Assembly: GCA_030605085.1 (NCBI GenBank)
Contig: JAUWBH010000014.1
Location: 1-54,040, forward strand
DNA from: Promethearchaeota archaeon
GTDB lineage: Archaea > Asgardarchaeota > Lokiarchaeia > Sigynarchaeales > SOKP01
Length of the DNA stretch: 54,040 nt
Direction: 5' to 3'
Below are positions 17,637-27,300 of this stretch, one piece after another; the first letter of the stretch is position 1, and each line of letters starts with the position of its first letter. The position numbers and the translations under genes were made by a program. Under the pieces are notes generated by a model, which did no database searches, was not told where the DNA came from, and saw nothing but the letters and a program-made list of their open reading frames with translations.

Positions 17637-17954
17637 ATGAAAATTTCTGATTTTCAAAAATTAATGAAAGATCTTTATTTTCATCAAGATTCAAAAAGAG
17701 GCATTAAAAACACATTTGTTTGGTTAGTAGAAGAGATTGGAGAACTAGCAACAATAATAAAAGAGAAAGAAATAGATAAAGAAAAAGCTTCAGAGGAATT
17801 AGCTGATGTTTGCGCATGGATCAACTCTATCGCAAATTTATTAGATATTAACATGGAGACAGCTTTATTACATAAGTATCCAAATAAATGTTTAAAGTGT
17901 AATAACAATCCGTGTCGATGTTCAACAAGATCTGGAATAAAGTATCAAACTTAA
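17637..17954 (+). CDS. MazG-like nucleotide pyrophosphohydrolase with C-terminal Cys cluster
   Basis: 105 residues. The all-alpha NTP-PPase metal motif is present: E-E-I-G-E-L (about 29-34) and E-E-L-A-D-V (about 53-58), i.e. ExxE...ExxD. The tail K-C-L-K-C-N-N-N-P-C-R-C-S adds four cysteines likely to bind zinc. Such enzymes hydrolyse non-canonical or damaged NTPs, and the size suits the short single-domain class. It follows Sec61 beta by 55 bases on the same strand. Confidence 0.8.
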   Translation: MKISDFQKLMKDLYFHQDSKRGIKNTFVWLVEEIGELATIIKEKEIDKEKASEELADVCAWINSIANLLDINMETALLHKYPNKCLKCNNNPCRCSTRSGIKYQT

Positions 17955-18041
17955 AATTAGAAAATTTTAAATCACTTCAAATCTATTTTTGATTAGAAGT
18001 ATGTACTAATTTATTTATAAACTTAAACTGAGGATTGTATA

Positions 18042-19043
18042 GTGGAAATCGAAGGAAAAAACATATTAGTAACTGGAGGAGCAGGATTTATTGGTTCACA
18101 CTTAGTAGATCGCTTAATCAGTGAAAAGGCGAATAAAATCATTGTATACGATAATTTTTCGTCAGGTAAAAAAGATTTTATAAAAGGAAAGCCCATAAAG
18201 GTTGTAGAGGGAGACATTTTAGATTTTAAAAAGTTAAACAAAAACATGAAAGATGTTGACATCGTTTCACATCACGCAGCCGAATTAGAGGTTTTTACGG
18301 GGATAAAAAATACTATTCACGATCTAAGAACTAATGCTGAGGGAACTCTAAATGTATTGAATGCCGCGTTAAAAAATAATGTCCGAAAATTAATATATGC
18401 TTCTTCTGGTGGAGTGTATGGACAAGCACAGGTTATCCCTGAGACTGAGAATCATCCATTAATGCCTCATTGGCCTTATGGAGTGAGTAAATTAGCTGGA
18501 GAAAAATATTGTCTTCAATATTTTTTGTTATATGGTTTTCCTACAATCTCTTTTCGCTATGGAATTGTGTATGGACCTCGTGAATGGTATGGTAGAGTTT
18601 TAACATTATTTATTAAAAGAGTCTTAGAAGGTAAGCCACCTATAATTTTTGGAGATGGAAATCAAAGGAGGGATTATGTATATATAGATGATGTTGTTGA
18701 TGCGAATATTCTTGCCATAAAAAGCGAAAAGGGAAATGGAAAAGCCTTTAATGTAGGTGGAAATGCTCATTATACTATTAAACAAGTCGCAGAAATAGTA
18801 ATAAAACTTATAAATCCAGAGATAAAACCTATATATGATGATCCAAAACCCGGAAAATCCAGTAAATATCAACCTAACCGAAAGAGACTTCCAGGAGAAT
18901 TGAGGGATTTCATTTTGGATAACACATTAATTAATACTATTTTAAAATACAATCCTAAAATTAGGTTTGAGAAGGGTGTTAAAAAGGAAATAGAATGGAT
19001 TAAAAATAATATAAAATTATGGGATTACAAACCTCGAGTATAA
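18042..19043 (+). CDS. NAD-dependent sugar epimerase/dehydratase (GalE-like SDR)
   Basis: 333 residues with a GTG start. The N-terminal NAD site is T-G-G-A-G-F-I-G-S-H, and the catalytic Y-G-V-S-K (YxxxK) sits near residue 148 after an S-S-G-G-V-Y-G segment. This is the extended short-chain dehydrogenase family acting on nucleotide sugars (UDP-glucose 4-epimerase or related). It is followed 21 bases later by a DUF354 gene. The pair probably prepares sugars for surface glycans; the exact sugar is not known. Confidence 0.85.
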   Translation: MEIEGKNILVTGGAGFIGSHLVDRLISEKANKIIVYDNFSSGKKDFIKGKPIKVVEGDILDFKKLNKNMKDVDIVSHHAAELEVFTGIKNTIHDLRTNAEGTLNVLNAALKNNVRKLIYASSGGVYGQAQVIPETENHPLMPHWPYGVSKLAGEKYCLQYFLLYGFPTISFRYGIVYGPREWYGRVLTLFIKRVLEGKPPIIFGDGNQRRDYVYIDDVVDANILAIKSEKGNGKAFNVGGNAHYTIKQVAEIVIKLINPEIKPIYDDPKPGKSSKYQPNRKRLPGELRDFILDNTLINTILKYNPKIRFEKGVKKEIEWIKNNIKLWDYKPRV

Positions 19044-19064
19044 TTAATAAGAGGAGAAACTTTA

Positions 19065-20138
19065 ATGAAAATCTGGTTGGATTACTGCGAACCTAAAAGC
19101 GTGACTATGCTCAGACCACTTTACGAAAAATTAACAAACGAGCACGATGTATTTATAACCGCGAGAAACTTTGACTCAACTTATTATTTATTAGAAAAAT
19201 GGGGTATTGATTATATCCCAGTAGGAAAATATGGCGGAAGTACATTATTGGGAAAATTGAAATCATATTCAGAGAGGATCTCAAACCTTATAAAAATAAT
19301 AGAAGTACAAAAACCAGATTTTTTATTTTGTATAACTTCACCCGAAGCAATGAGAATATCCTTTGGTCTTCAAATTCCGAATATTATGTTTAATGATGAA
19401 CCGAGATCCTATGGTCCTTGTACAACTACTTTTCCCTATATCAATCAAGTTATTGTACCTCGTTGTATTCCTTTAGAATGGTATTTAAATTATGGTCTAA
19501 AAGAAAAAAAAATAATTAGATTTAATGGAATAGATGAAGTTGGATGGCTTTCTGATTTTAAACCTAATCCAAAAATATTAGAAAAATTAAATTTAACAAA
19601 AGAAAAATATATAATTTGTCGAACAGAGCCAACTAAAGCAGGATATTTAGCTGATAAGATGGTACCTCACGAAACTCAACTATCGGAGGTAATTCCTGCC
19701 TTAATTAAGCACACACATGAATTTAAATATTTAATATTAACTAGAAATGAAGAACAATTCAAATATTTAAATAAATTGTTTAAATCTGAAATTGAAAAAG
19801 AGATTATCCAAATCTATCAAGGATTAAATCAATTAACACATTTAATGTATTTTTCTAAATTTGTGATATCTGGAGGTGGAACAATAGTAAGAGAATCTGC
19901 ATTATTAGGAGTTCCCTCAATTGAAATTTTTCCACTCGAAACTTATCCTCAAGAACAATTTCTCATTGACAACGGTTTTCCATTAAAACATTTTCACATT
20001 GCAAAGGATTCTATAACCCAAGCAATTAAATTCATTGAAGGACATGATAAGATAGATTCATTCCAAAAAATTAGAGATTTAGAAAATCCAATTGACCTTG
20101 GTATAAGAGAATTTGAAAAAAGGACGGCGAACCAATAA
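19065..20138 (+). CDS. DUF354-family, GT-B-fold putative glycosyltransferase
   Basis: 357 residues. It starts with M-K-I-W-L-D-Y, the usual DUF354 opening, and carries the C-terminal S-G-G-G-T-I-V-R-E-S-A-L-L-G-V-P segment (near residue 268), which matches the nucleotide-sugar binding end of GT-B folds. AGGAG lies upstream of ATG 19065. It belongs with the epimerase upstream. Biochemical activity of DUF354 proteins is not established. Confidence 0.75.
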   Translation: MKIWLDYCEPKSVTMLRPLYEKLTNEHDVFITARNFDSTYYLLEKWGIDYIPVGKYGGSTLLGKLKSYSERISNLIKIIEVQKPDFLFCITSPEAMRISFGLQIPNIMFNDEPRSYGPCTTTFPYINQVIVPRCIPLEWYLNYGLKEKKIIRFNGIDEVGWLSDFKPNPKILEKLNLTKEKYIICRTEPTKAGYLADKMVPHETQLSEVIPALIKHTHEFKYLILTRNEEQFKYLNKLFKSEIEKEIIQIYQGLNQLTHLMYFSKFVISGGGTIVRESALLGVPSIEIFPLETYPQEQFLIDNGFPLKHFHIAKDSITQAIKFIEGHDKIDSFQKIRDLENPIDLGIREFEKRTANQ

Positions 20139-20146
20139 AAAAATTT

Positions 20147-21256
20147 TTAGTCAATTAAGAACTTCTCATATAGTTCTTCGAGTTTTTTCCCAACAGCGTC
20201 CCATGTATATCTTTTTATAAATTGCTGAGCGTTATTAATCATATCTTTACGCCTTGCTTCATTTTTAAGAAGATTTACAATCTCATTAGCTAATTGCTGA
20301 GGGCTCCTTGGAGGTACAAAAATTGCGTGGTCTTGCAACACTTCTCTATAAGCGGGGATATTTGAGGCAATCACGGGGGTTCCACACGCAATTGCTTCTA
20401 TTGGCGTCAATCCAAATCCTTCAGAAGCATAAGAGTAAGTAATAAAGATATCTCCCATCGAATAATAAATGGGGATTTTATCATTAGGTACAAAACCAAT
20501 AAAATGAATGTCTTTATATTTTCTCTTCCATTTTTCATAAATTTTTAATGTTTTATAATCTGGAATGCCCCCCACAACTAAATTGAGATTTGAAATTTCT
20601 TTTTTTGCTATATAATAAGCCTTGATTATATCTGGTACTCCTTTATAGAATGCGATACGACCAATATAAAGTAATGTTGGTCCTGTAATTTCAAGAGACT
20701 CTTTTAATTTGTTGGATTCTTTAGGATATGGCTTAAATTTCTCCTCAATTGCAGAATATACATTATGAATTTTATTAAGATCAATTTCAGGTATGTAATA
20801 TTTAAGTTCTTTCCTTATAGATTCGGAACAAGTTGTTAAATAAGAAGCCCTTTTAACAATAGTTTTAATAAGTATTGGATAAAATGGAAAAAAAGTAAAT
20901 ACTGTTTCAAGTGGACCTAAATCATGCATACTAGTTACAAATCTTTTTTGGCCAGACATAAGAATTGGTAGCGATCCTTTTGGACCATTTCCATGAAATA
21001 TATCAAAATTGTTGCTTCTTAGATATTTTATTGTTTTTAAGATAAATTGAGGTGCCCAAAGAAAGCGTTTTCTAATTAAGTTTAGCTGAATTATATCAGG
21101 ATCTCTTAAATCGAATTTCCATTTGATTGTAACTAAAGTTACATTATGACCTCGATTTTTAAGATAATCAAATATCCCTTTGAAAAATTTAGCTTCTCCA
21201 TCTTGCCTATCTGGAGGGATTGCTAAAAAAACTAAACAGATATTTAATCTATCCAT
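20147..21256 (-). CDS. glycosyltransferase family 4 (GT-B)
   Basis: 369 residues. The C-terminal half has the GT4 signature E-G-F-G-L-T-P-I-E-A-I-A-C-G-T-P-V-I-A-S (about 270-290), with the E-x7-E pair that contacts the donor sugar. The N-terminal half has the acceptor-side pattern D-I-F-H-G-N-G-P-K-G. It should add a sugar from a nucleotide donor to a lipid or glycan on the cytosolic face. It converges with the DUF354 gene (8 bases between the ends). Confidence 0.85.
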   Translation of the reverse strand: MDRLNICLVFLAIPPDRQDGEAKFFKGIFDYLKNRGHNVTLVTIKWKFDLRDPDIIQLNLIRKRFLWAPQFILKTIKYLRSNNFDIFHGNGPKGSLPILMSGQKRFVTSMHDLGPLETVFTFFPFYPILIKTIVKRASYLTTCSESIRKELKYYIPEIDLNKIHNVYSAIEEKFKPYPKESNKLKESLEITGPTLLYIGRIAFYKGVPDIIKAYYIAKKEISNLNLVVGGIPDYKTLKIYEKWKRKYKDIHFIGFVPNDKIPIYYSMGDIFITYSYASEGFGLTPIEAIACGTPVIASNIPAYREVLQDHAIFVPPRSPQQLANEIVNLLKNEARRKDMINNAQQFIKRYTWDAVGKKLEELYEKFLID

Positions 21257-21289
21257 ATTGATTTTAAAAAAAGATTTACTAAATATGAT

Positions 21290-22261
21290 TTATGTTAATT
21301 GCTCAAAACTGTCCGCTGTAATGATGATAGTTTCCTCAGATTGGGCCACATATTCACCTTTATTTTCTGCCAGTACGTAATGAGTTTGTAATTTGCCTTG
21401 TTTTACAAGTTCTTGAAGTCCAAAAGCAATGCCCATTCTAAATTCTTTTCCAAGCCACCTTTCAGCGAAAGGTAAAGTTTTATAGTTTTTATTAATAAAA
21501 CCCAAAATTTGTTTGGAGGCTTTCCTACGCAATGGTACTCTTCCTACAAATGGATTTAATTCATATATATATATGCTATTTGTCGTATGAACTGATCCTT
21601 CACCAGTAGAGGCAAAAACTTCAACAGCATAAACTTCACCTTCTTCCATAACATCGCCACTTTGGCTTCCTAATTCTGGTAATTGCTTTTTCCCGTGAAC
21701 CGTCCATCTTTCAACCTGATGACCACCAAGTTCTTTGATGGGATTATATTTAAATCCCTTAATTATACTTTCAATCTTTTTTCCTATTTTTTTAGTATTC
21801 ACTTTTGGTTTAGCCATCATTTTTCCAGCTTCAACCGCAACCTCAGTAGCTTGAATAATATTCTCGAGAGCTTTATCTTCGTTAAAATTAACAGAAAACG
21901 CGGTATCAACTAGGAATCCTTCAACATGAACACCTATATCAATTTTAACTAAATCTCCCTCCGTAATAGTTAAATTATCGTCTTTTAGTGGGGATGTGTA
22001 ATGTGCTGCGATATTATTTATACAAAAATTAACGGGAAATGCGCACAAACCACCTAATTCTATAATTCTTGCTTCCGTAAGAGTAATTATGTCTATAGCT
22101 TTTGCTCCAACTTTAATTTTTGGCTTTACGAACTTTTTGACTTCCTTTGCAATATCTCCAGCTTTTCTAAGAGATTCAATTTTAAATTCTTCTTCTTTCT
22201 CTTTTTCTAAGTCTTTCTTGCTTTTTTCATTAAGAACGTTACTTTTTTTATCTTCACTCAT
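21290..22261 (-). CDS. map: type II methionine aminopeptidase
   Basis: 323 residues with a charged, Lys/Glu-rich N-terminal extension of about 25 residues, as in eukaryotic MetAP2. The active-site elements follow: A-A-H-Y-T-S-P, the metal Asp residues in K-I-D-I-G-V-H and F-L-V-D-T-A-F, the His in G-G-H-Q-V-E-R-W, and Glu in E-G-E-V-Y-A-V-E and A-Q-S-E-E-T. The roughly 60-residue insert typical of type II is present between the His and the last Glu. It removes the initiator Met from new proteins. Residue S in Y-T-S-P replaces the usual Y-T-P or T-P-N, which is unlikely to matter. Confidence 0.88.
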   Translation of the reverse strand: MSEDKKSNVLNEKSKKDLEKEKEEEFKIESLRKAGDIAKEVKKFVKPKIKVGAKAIDIITLTEARIIELGGLCAFPVNFCINNIAAHYTSPLKDDNLTITEGDLVKIDIGVHVEGFLVDTAFSVNFNEDKALENIIQATEVAVEAGKMMAKPKVNTKKIGKKIESIIKGFKYNPIKELGGHQVERWTVHGKKQLPELGSQSGDVMEEGEVYAVEVFASTGEGSVHTTNSIYIYELNPFVGRVPLRRKASKQILGFINKNYKTLPFAERWLGKEFRMGIAFGLQELVKQGKLQTHYVLAENKGEYVAQSEETIIITADSFEQLT

Positions 22262-22473
22262 TAAAATATGTAATATACCGAGAGTTTTAAGTTCCTCTAA
22301 AATACTAGAATAAAAATATTTTTAAAAAAAGTAAAATTCAAATTAAAGTTTAATAGTAATAAATAAAAGTTAAATAAAGTAAATATTAAAATTAAATTAT
22401 TATTTAATACTAAAAATTATTAAAGTCAAATTAAATTATTTTATTATTGTATTAAGATTATATTAAGATACCA

Positions 22474-22483
22474 TTTATATAAG
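22474..22483 (+). promoter_or_regulatory. TATA box upstream of the Roadblock gene
   Basis: TTTATATAAG lies 54 bases before the TTG start at 22537. A GA-rich ribosome site (GAGGGAAG) follows near 22522. Confidence 0.5.
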
Positions 22484-22536
22484 TTGAGTAATCATTTTAT
22501 GTTATCGTTAAGAAAAAACATTGAGGGAAGACCTAT

Positions 22537-22908
22537 TTGAGCGAAAACATTAGCGAACTCATCGATTTGTTAAGAAAGATGGAAGCGGTTAACTCTGAAA
22601 TTCAAGGGAGCGCAATCGTGAGCATACAGGGGCTTCCAATTTGTTCTGTTTTAGCGAGAGACATCAACGACGGGATAGTTTCTGCAATGTCAGCGGCAAT
22701 ATTAAGCGTTTCAGAGCGAGCTGTAGAGGAGCTCTCCCGCGGAGATTTAAAGAGAATTTTGATCGAAGGTTTGGATGGAATAATAATATTGTCCAAAGCG
22801 GGAAGCAATGCGATTCTTTGTACCTTGGCGAAGAGTGATGCGTCTTTAGGGATGGTCTTCTTAAACATCCAAAGCGTGTCACGAAAAATTGCAGAGCTCT
22901 TAGATTAA
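22537..22908 (+). CDS. Roadblock/LC7-domain protein
   Basis: 123 residues from a TTG start, chosen because the domain begins right after it. The pattern fits Roadblock/LC7: an amphipathic first helix, then S-A-I-V-S-I-Q-G-L-P-I-C-S-V, a central helix with S-A-A-I-L-S-V-S-E-R, then I-L-I-E-G-L-D-G-I-I-I-L-S-K-A-G. These proteins dimerise and regulate small GTPases, and Asgard archaea carry many copies. Codon use here is noticeably GC-richer than in flanking genes. No GTPase gene is in the window. Confidence 0.85.
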   Translation: MSENISELIDLLRKMEAVNSEIQGSAIVSIQGLPICSVLARDINDGIVSAMSAAILSVSERAVEELSRGDLKRILIEGLDGIIILSKAGSNAILCTLAKSDASLGMVFLNIQSVSRKIAELLD

Positions 22909-23094
22909 TTCTTATTTTAAACTGAAAATCTTAAGGTTTATACCTTTTTATTTGAAATATTTTGTAAATTTATGTTAAAATATTTAGTCTTCATTTCAAA
23001 TGAATATTGATAATAAGGATTAAATCAAATCTTTTTTTTACCTTATAACCATAAGTTTATTATCAAATTCTGTTTTAATTTCATTAGTTATATT

Positions 23095-25332
23095 ATGCTT
23101 AAAGAAGATTCATTTTTTGACGATGTAAAATCTAAGATTAAGATTGGAATAAAAAACAAGAAACTTAATATAGCAGAAATTAGAAATTTATTAAAAAAAT
23201 ATAACTACGAAATTTTAGATGAATTCAGGAATCTTACGAATAAATTAAAACGCATTGATTTTACTCAAAATTTGAATTTTTATGGTGATATCTTCAAAGC
23301 AATACAAAATACACTGAAGAGTTTTAAAAAATTTAATAAGTTACAAAAAAATTTAATTTTGACAGATCGTTTCATTGAAGAATTCATTGAAAAAATAGTT
23401 AATTCATTAGTTATAGAAAAATTATGTGGAGAATGTAATTCAGGAAATATATACCAAACGGTTAATCCTTTTAATGAAAATTTTATAACTTACTACTGCA
23501 GAGAATGCCGGAAAAGTGTAAAGGTCCTTAAAAATACCCTAAATTTACCTTATTTTTTGAAATATTTGCAAAAATGGGAATTAAGTGAAAATAATTTTCA
23601 GTTTAAAAGGAAATCGAATTATACGAAAGAATTTATTCATTATTTATTTTCAGATTGCCTTGATTATTTTAATGATTTGGGTAAATTTAACTCAATTTCA
23701 TTATTTTATGAAATCGCAGAAAGAAATAAAATTTACCATGAAATTTTAGAGAACAAATCGGTATTTAAGGAGATTCTAATCGATAATTTAAAAAATTCCT
23801 TAAAACATCAAGATTTTTTCAACTTTTTTGAAGGCAGTATCTTTTATAAGAAGGAATTTGGAGATATTCCCGAAGATTTCAAAGGAAAAATTGTAGATTC
23901 TATAATAATGTCATTAAAATCGGGAAATATTGCTAAGATTAAACATGCTATAGACAATCTTAAGGAAGAAATTTCTTCAGATTTAATTTTTTTAACCTCA
24001 AATAAAAAAATTAAACAGAGAATAGAGAATAATTTTTACGATGGACTTTCTAAGTGTTTAAAAGAAAGCGAATTTGAGAACTTCAGGCAAATGGTTAATT
24101 CTTCTGATATATTTGATATTTTTATAGATGTACGAAAAATTCCTAAACGATTCGATACAATCTCCGAATTGTTTAGAAAAAATCTGCAAGAAGTCACTGA
24201 AAGTTATCAAACTTCGAGCTTAGGTAAAAATATAGAGCTTTTAAGATTTTGCAACGAATTCAATTTGTTTGATAGAGACTTATCTAAAGAGGATTCAAAC
24301 CTTATAAAAGAACTTAAAAAAGATAAATTGCTTATTTCAAATTTGAACGATTTGTTTGGAAAGGTATCTAATTCGTTTATCTTGTATGCTCGCAATGTTA
24401 TGCCAAGAGATCTCTACGATTTTTTCATTGATGATACGATGTCATATTCATTTTTAGCAAATACAGAACAGATGGTATCATATATTATAATATTTTTTGA
24501 TAGGTATTTTATTTACGGTCTTAGTGTTGAAAATTTAGGTACAGTTAAGAGATTTATAGGTAAATTTGAAAAAACCTTAAATGAAAAAAAAGAGCCATCT
24601 CAACAAGGAACAGAACATTCAGATGGAGATTTAAAATTTATTGAATTTTATTTTAAAAACAAAAAGCATCTGGTGTCAACAGAAAATCTGATAAAAAATA
24701 AGGACAAAATTTTAGCTAAAAATGATTTTAAATTCTATAACTTGTCAATGGTTTTATTAGGAGGGCTTGGACCTCAAGGACACGGTTTTACTTATTCTAC
24801 TCCAAAAGGAGAAGTCATTGAAGTTTGTAGTGATATTCGAGAGAACGATGCAATAATTGTGAAATATCGTCAATTTTTAAAGCAGCAATTTCTAGTTAAG
24901 CTTCGAAAAGAATTGACGAATTTAGAAATCAATTTGAACAATATTGAAAAAATTATAAATTATCTTTCAGAAACTTTGAATCAAAAAGAGATAATTACTT
25001 ACCGTAAAAAAGAGCCAATTTTAAGAGAGATTAGGGGTTTTCTGAGAGAAGATCCAAATTATCAAAAAATATCCATAAAAGAGTATCAAGATTTAATAAA
25101 TAAAATCTCGAATGCGATGGACCTTATCTTAAGACCTATAAAAATGATAGATCAGTTCAAATGCAGGATGGATTTAGCTGACGAAAATAAAATCAGATCA
25201 GAAGATATAGCAAAATTAACAAGTTTAAAGGGCAAATCTCATTACGATGTTCTTCGAGAAAGATTTTTCTTTCAATACATCGTAAAATGGTTCTATGGAG
25301 TATATGCTTCTGAAAAGTTATTGAATAGATAA
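23095..25332 (+). CDS. large alpha-helical protein of unknown function with a zinc-knuckle pair
   Basis: 745 residues. I do not recognise the family. Visible features: an N-terminal helical part; a C-x2-C...C-x2-C zinc ribbon (L-C-G-E-C ... Y-C-R-E-C) at about 117-145; a long run of helical segments to about 540 that could be a solenoid; then a distinct conserved-looking motif G-G-L-G-P-Q-G-H-G-F-T-Y-S-T-P-K-G-E-V-I (about 562-581) and a coiled-coil tail. There are no membrane segments. It stands alone, with AT-rich gaps on both sides. A nucleic-acid or scaffold role is possible but not shown. Confidence 0.6.
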   Translation: MLKEDSFFDDVKSKIKIGIKNKKLNIAEIRNLLKKYNYEILDEFRNLTNKLKRIDFTQNLNFYGDIFKAIQNTLKSFKKFNKLQKNLILTDRFIEEFIEKIVNSLVIEKLCGECNSGNIYQTVNPFNENFITYYCRECRKSVKVLKNTLNLPYFLKYLQKWELSENNFQFKRKSNYTKEFIHYLFSDCLDYFNDLGKFNSISLFYEIAERNKIYHEILENKSVFKEILIDNLKNSLKHQDFFNFFEGSIFYKKEFGDIPEDFKGKIVDSIIMSLKSGNIAKIKHAIDNLKEEISSDLIFLTSNKKIKQRIENNFYDGLSKCLKESEFENFRQMVNSSDIFDIFIDVRKIPKRFDTISELFRKNLQEVTESYQTSSLGKNIELLRFCNEFNLFDRDLSKEDSNLIKELKKDKLLISNLNDLFGKVSNSFILYARNVMPRDLYDFFIDDTMSYSFLANTEQMVSYIIIFFDRYFIYGLSVENLGTVKRFIGKFEKTLNEKKEPSQQGTEHSDGDLKFIEFYFKNKKHLVSTENLIKNKDKILAKNDFKFYNLSMVLLGGLGPQGHGFTYSTPKGEVIEVCSDIRENDAIIVKYRQFLKQQFLVKLRKELTNLEINLNNIEKIINYLSETLNQKEIITYRKKEPILREIRGFLREDPNYQKISIKEYQDLINKISNAMDLILRPIKMIDQFKCRMDLADENKIRSEDIAKLTSLKGKSHYDVLRERFFFQYIVKWFYGVYASEKLLNR

Positions 25333-25459
25333 TAAAATAATTGGTGAAAGACTGCTACTTTCTAATGAAATTGAACATTTTGTAATATATAAGAATTTAA
25401 TTTATGATAATTGATTTCTACAATTTACAATGCAAACTTTAATTGTTAACATTAAAAGG

Positions 25460-25638
25460 AATTCATTAGACGATGGAGTTACTGTTTATTAGCATTTGCG
25501 GCCTTTTTAGAAGTTACGATTCCTATTATACTCATACTCATTTTGGCAAGAATTCTTGTAATGATTTATGCAATACTTTATTACGGAGGTTTCATCTTGC
25601 CTAAGTGGATGGAGAGGACTTTTTTAAGGGAGAATTGA
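25460..25638 (+). pseudogene. remnant of a small membrane protein
   Basis: This open stretch has no usable start codon. It encodes two hydrophobic runs (L-A-F-A-A-F-L-E-V-T-I-P-I-I-L-I-L then M-I-Y-A-I-L-Y-Y-G-G-F) and ends E-R-T-F-L-R-E-N. It looks like the tail of a membrane protein. Family unknown. Confidence 0.3.
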
Positions 25639-25655
25639 TGAAAGAATGTAATTAA

Positions 25656-25796
25656 TTTCTTCTTTTAGTAGGCGCGGGGTGTTCTCATGACTCTCCATCA
25701 AATATACCATTAGCAAGGGAAATGATAGAATGTATTATTCGATATATTTGCTATAAATCTGAAATTAAAAAAATTAAAAATCAAAAAACAAAGTAA
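25656..25796 (+). pseudogene. truncated SIR2-like domain start
   Basis: The frame reads F-L-L-L-V-G-A-G-C-S-H-D-S-P-S-N-I-P-L-A, then A-R-E-M-I-E-C-I-I, and stops at 25794. GAG-x-S followed by I-P-L-A is the first NAD-binding strand-loop of the SIR2 fold, in the form seen in defence-type SIR2 proteins. There is no start codon and the other nine-tenths of the domain is absent, so this is a relic. Confidence 0.5.
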
Positions 25797-25841
25797 CCTT
25801 ATGAAGTATTTAAAAAATAGTTTTATTTCAATTTCCAAATT

Positions 25842-27296
25842 CTATTTTCTTATTTCTTGAATCTGGTCAAATACATTATCGAGCCTCTCTCTTATGGAAC
25901 CGTATAATCCTTCTTCTTCTGAAACTACTGAATTTATTGCCGTTTTTAATCCGTAATGGCTCTCAGAGATTAATACTCTAATAGGAAGGGTTAATATCTC
26001 GTTAAAAATCATTAGAATCTCTTGTATTATATTTATAATTTTAGGGAATTTCTCTCGTGTTTTATCAATTTTGGATGGTTCCGAGGGGATTAACCCATTT
26101 TCTCTTTCTTTCTTTAATTCTTCCCAAATATTTTCTTTTAACTCAGTGAAATCTATACCTAAGTTTTCAAAGGCAATTTGGGCACCCTCAAAAAGATAAT
26201 TAAGAGTATCTTTTCCTGAGAACTGTTTAACATTCTCAACCATTTCGGGAGGAGCTAATCCATCTAAGAAACTGACCATTAATTGATTATAATCACTAAT
26301 AACATCTAAAGGGATAAATAATAACACTATTTCTTTAAAATGTTTAAAAGCATATCCAAAAATTTTTGCAAATACATCATTACTTAATGATTTTTCTACG
26401 AGACTTCCATACTCGTTCATAATATGCACAGCCAAGAATCCAATGATTCTTATCATGTCGTCTTCGTAATTCCTAAAATAATCGAAAAAATTTTCAGGTT
26501 CGAGGTTCAATTTATCCCTTATAAGATCAGCTGTTTTCTCTTTTACGCTTTCTAAGGGAGTTTCAAGAAGTTCATCTAATTTATCTAAAGTAATAACATC
26601 TTGTAATTTATCAATAAAATCTAATTTAGCCTCTTGCGGAATTCCTTCTTCTAATATTTCTTCGAAATGTTTAAGTTTAGGTTTAGATTGAATGAATTCT
26701 TCCCATTCTAAACTGTCGTAAATTTTACAGTAAAGTTGCAGGGAATCGTCGCCCTTGGCGATACATTTTTTTTCAGTTATACCAATTCGATAATCGCTTT
26801 TTTTAATTTTTAAAATATAATTTGCTACGCTTTCCAACATTCCACATAAACCGCAAGCCATACCTTCTGAATCTTTTTCTTTTAATTTAGTGAAATCAAA
26901 AGTATCTTCTTTATCTTCACCATATCCTGCGCAAATGGGACATTGTTCAATATTTAAAATGTAATCGTTATATTTTGCTCCTTCTTTAATGATATCTTCG
27001 TAAGAATAATCTCCCATTTCTATTCCGAACACGATTGACCATAATATCTCGAAATAATTTAAGACTTTTTTAGGGGTTCCAGGCATAAATTTTAAGACGG
27101 AAGATTTACGTTCACAAGATTCATACGCCGCTCTCTTTCCAATTTCTCTCAAGATTTTTAAGCTTTCGTCTTCCTCCTTAGCAATTTCGTTAATCTCTTT
27201 AAGAATTTCTCGATAAAGTAATGTGCAAAATAATGCATTAGTGCTACGACCAAAAGCTTTTGTAATCTTTTTCATTAACCATTGAAATGCTCCCAT
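25842..27296 (-). CDS. V4R/TRAPP-like domain protein, long form
   Basis: About 484 residues when started at M-G-A-F-Q-W (27296). This start is chosen because AGGAGGT lies 8-12 bases upstream and avoids a 90-base overlap with the previous gene. Residues about 120-190 contain C-P-I-C-A-G ... G-M-A-C-G-L-C-G-M-L and E-K-K-C-I-A-K-G-D-D-S, the V4R-type end (Cys, G-D, C/L-x-F). The rest is helical, with no membrane segment. V4R/Bet3-like folds bind small hydrophobic ligands or form TRAPP-like dimers, and Asgard genomes have several. It is translated right after the 177-residue relative, so the two likely act together. Confidence 0.55.
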   Translation of the reverse strand: MGAFQWLMKKITKAFGRSTNALFCTLLYREILKEINEIAKEEDESLKILREIGKRAAYESCERKSSVLKFMPGTPKKVLNYFEILWSIVFGIEMGDYSYEDIIKEGAKYNDYILNIEQCPICAGYGEDKEDTFDFTKLKEKDSEGMACGLCGMLESVANYILKIKKSDYRIGITEKKCIAKGDDSLQLYCKIYDSLEWEEFIQSKPKLKHFEEILEEGIPQEAKLDFIDKLQDVITLDKLDELLETPLESVKEKTADLIRDKLNLEPENFFDYFRNYEDDMIRIIGFLAVHIMNEYGSLVEKSLSNDVFAKIFGYAFKHFKEIVLLFIPLDVISDYNQLMVSFLDGLAPPEMVENVKQFSGKDTLNYLFEGAQIAFENLGIDFTELKENIWEELKKERENGLIPSEPSKIDKTREKFPKIINIIQEILMIFNEILTLPIRVLISESHYGLKTAINSVVSEEEGLYGSIRERLDNVFDQIQEIRK

Positions 27297-27300
27297 ATCC

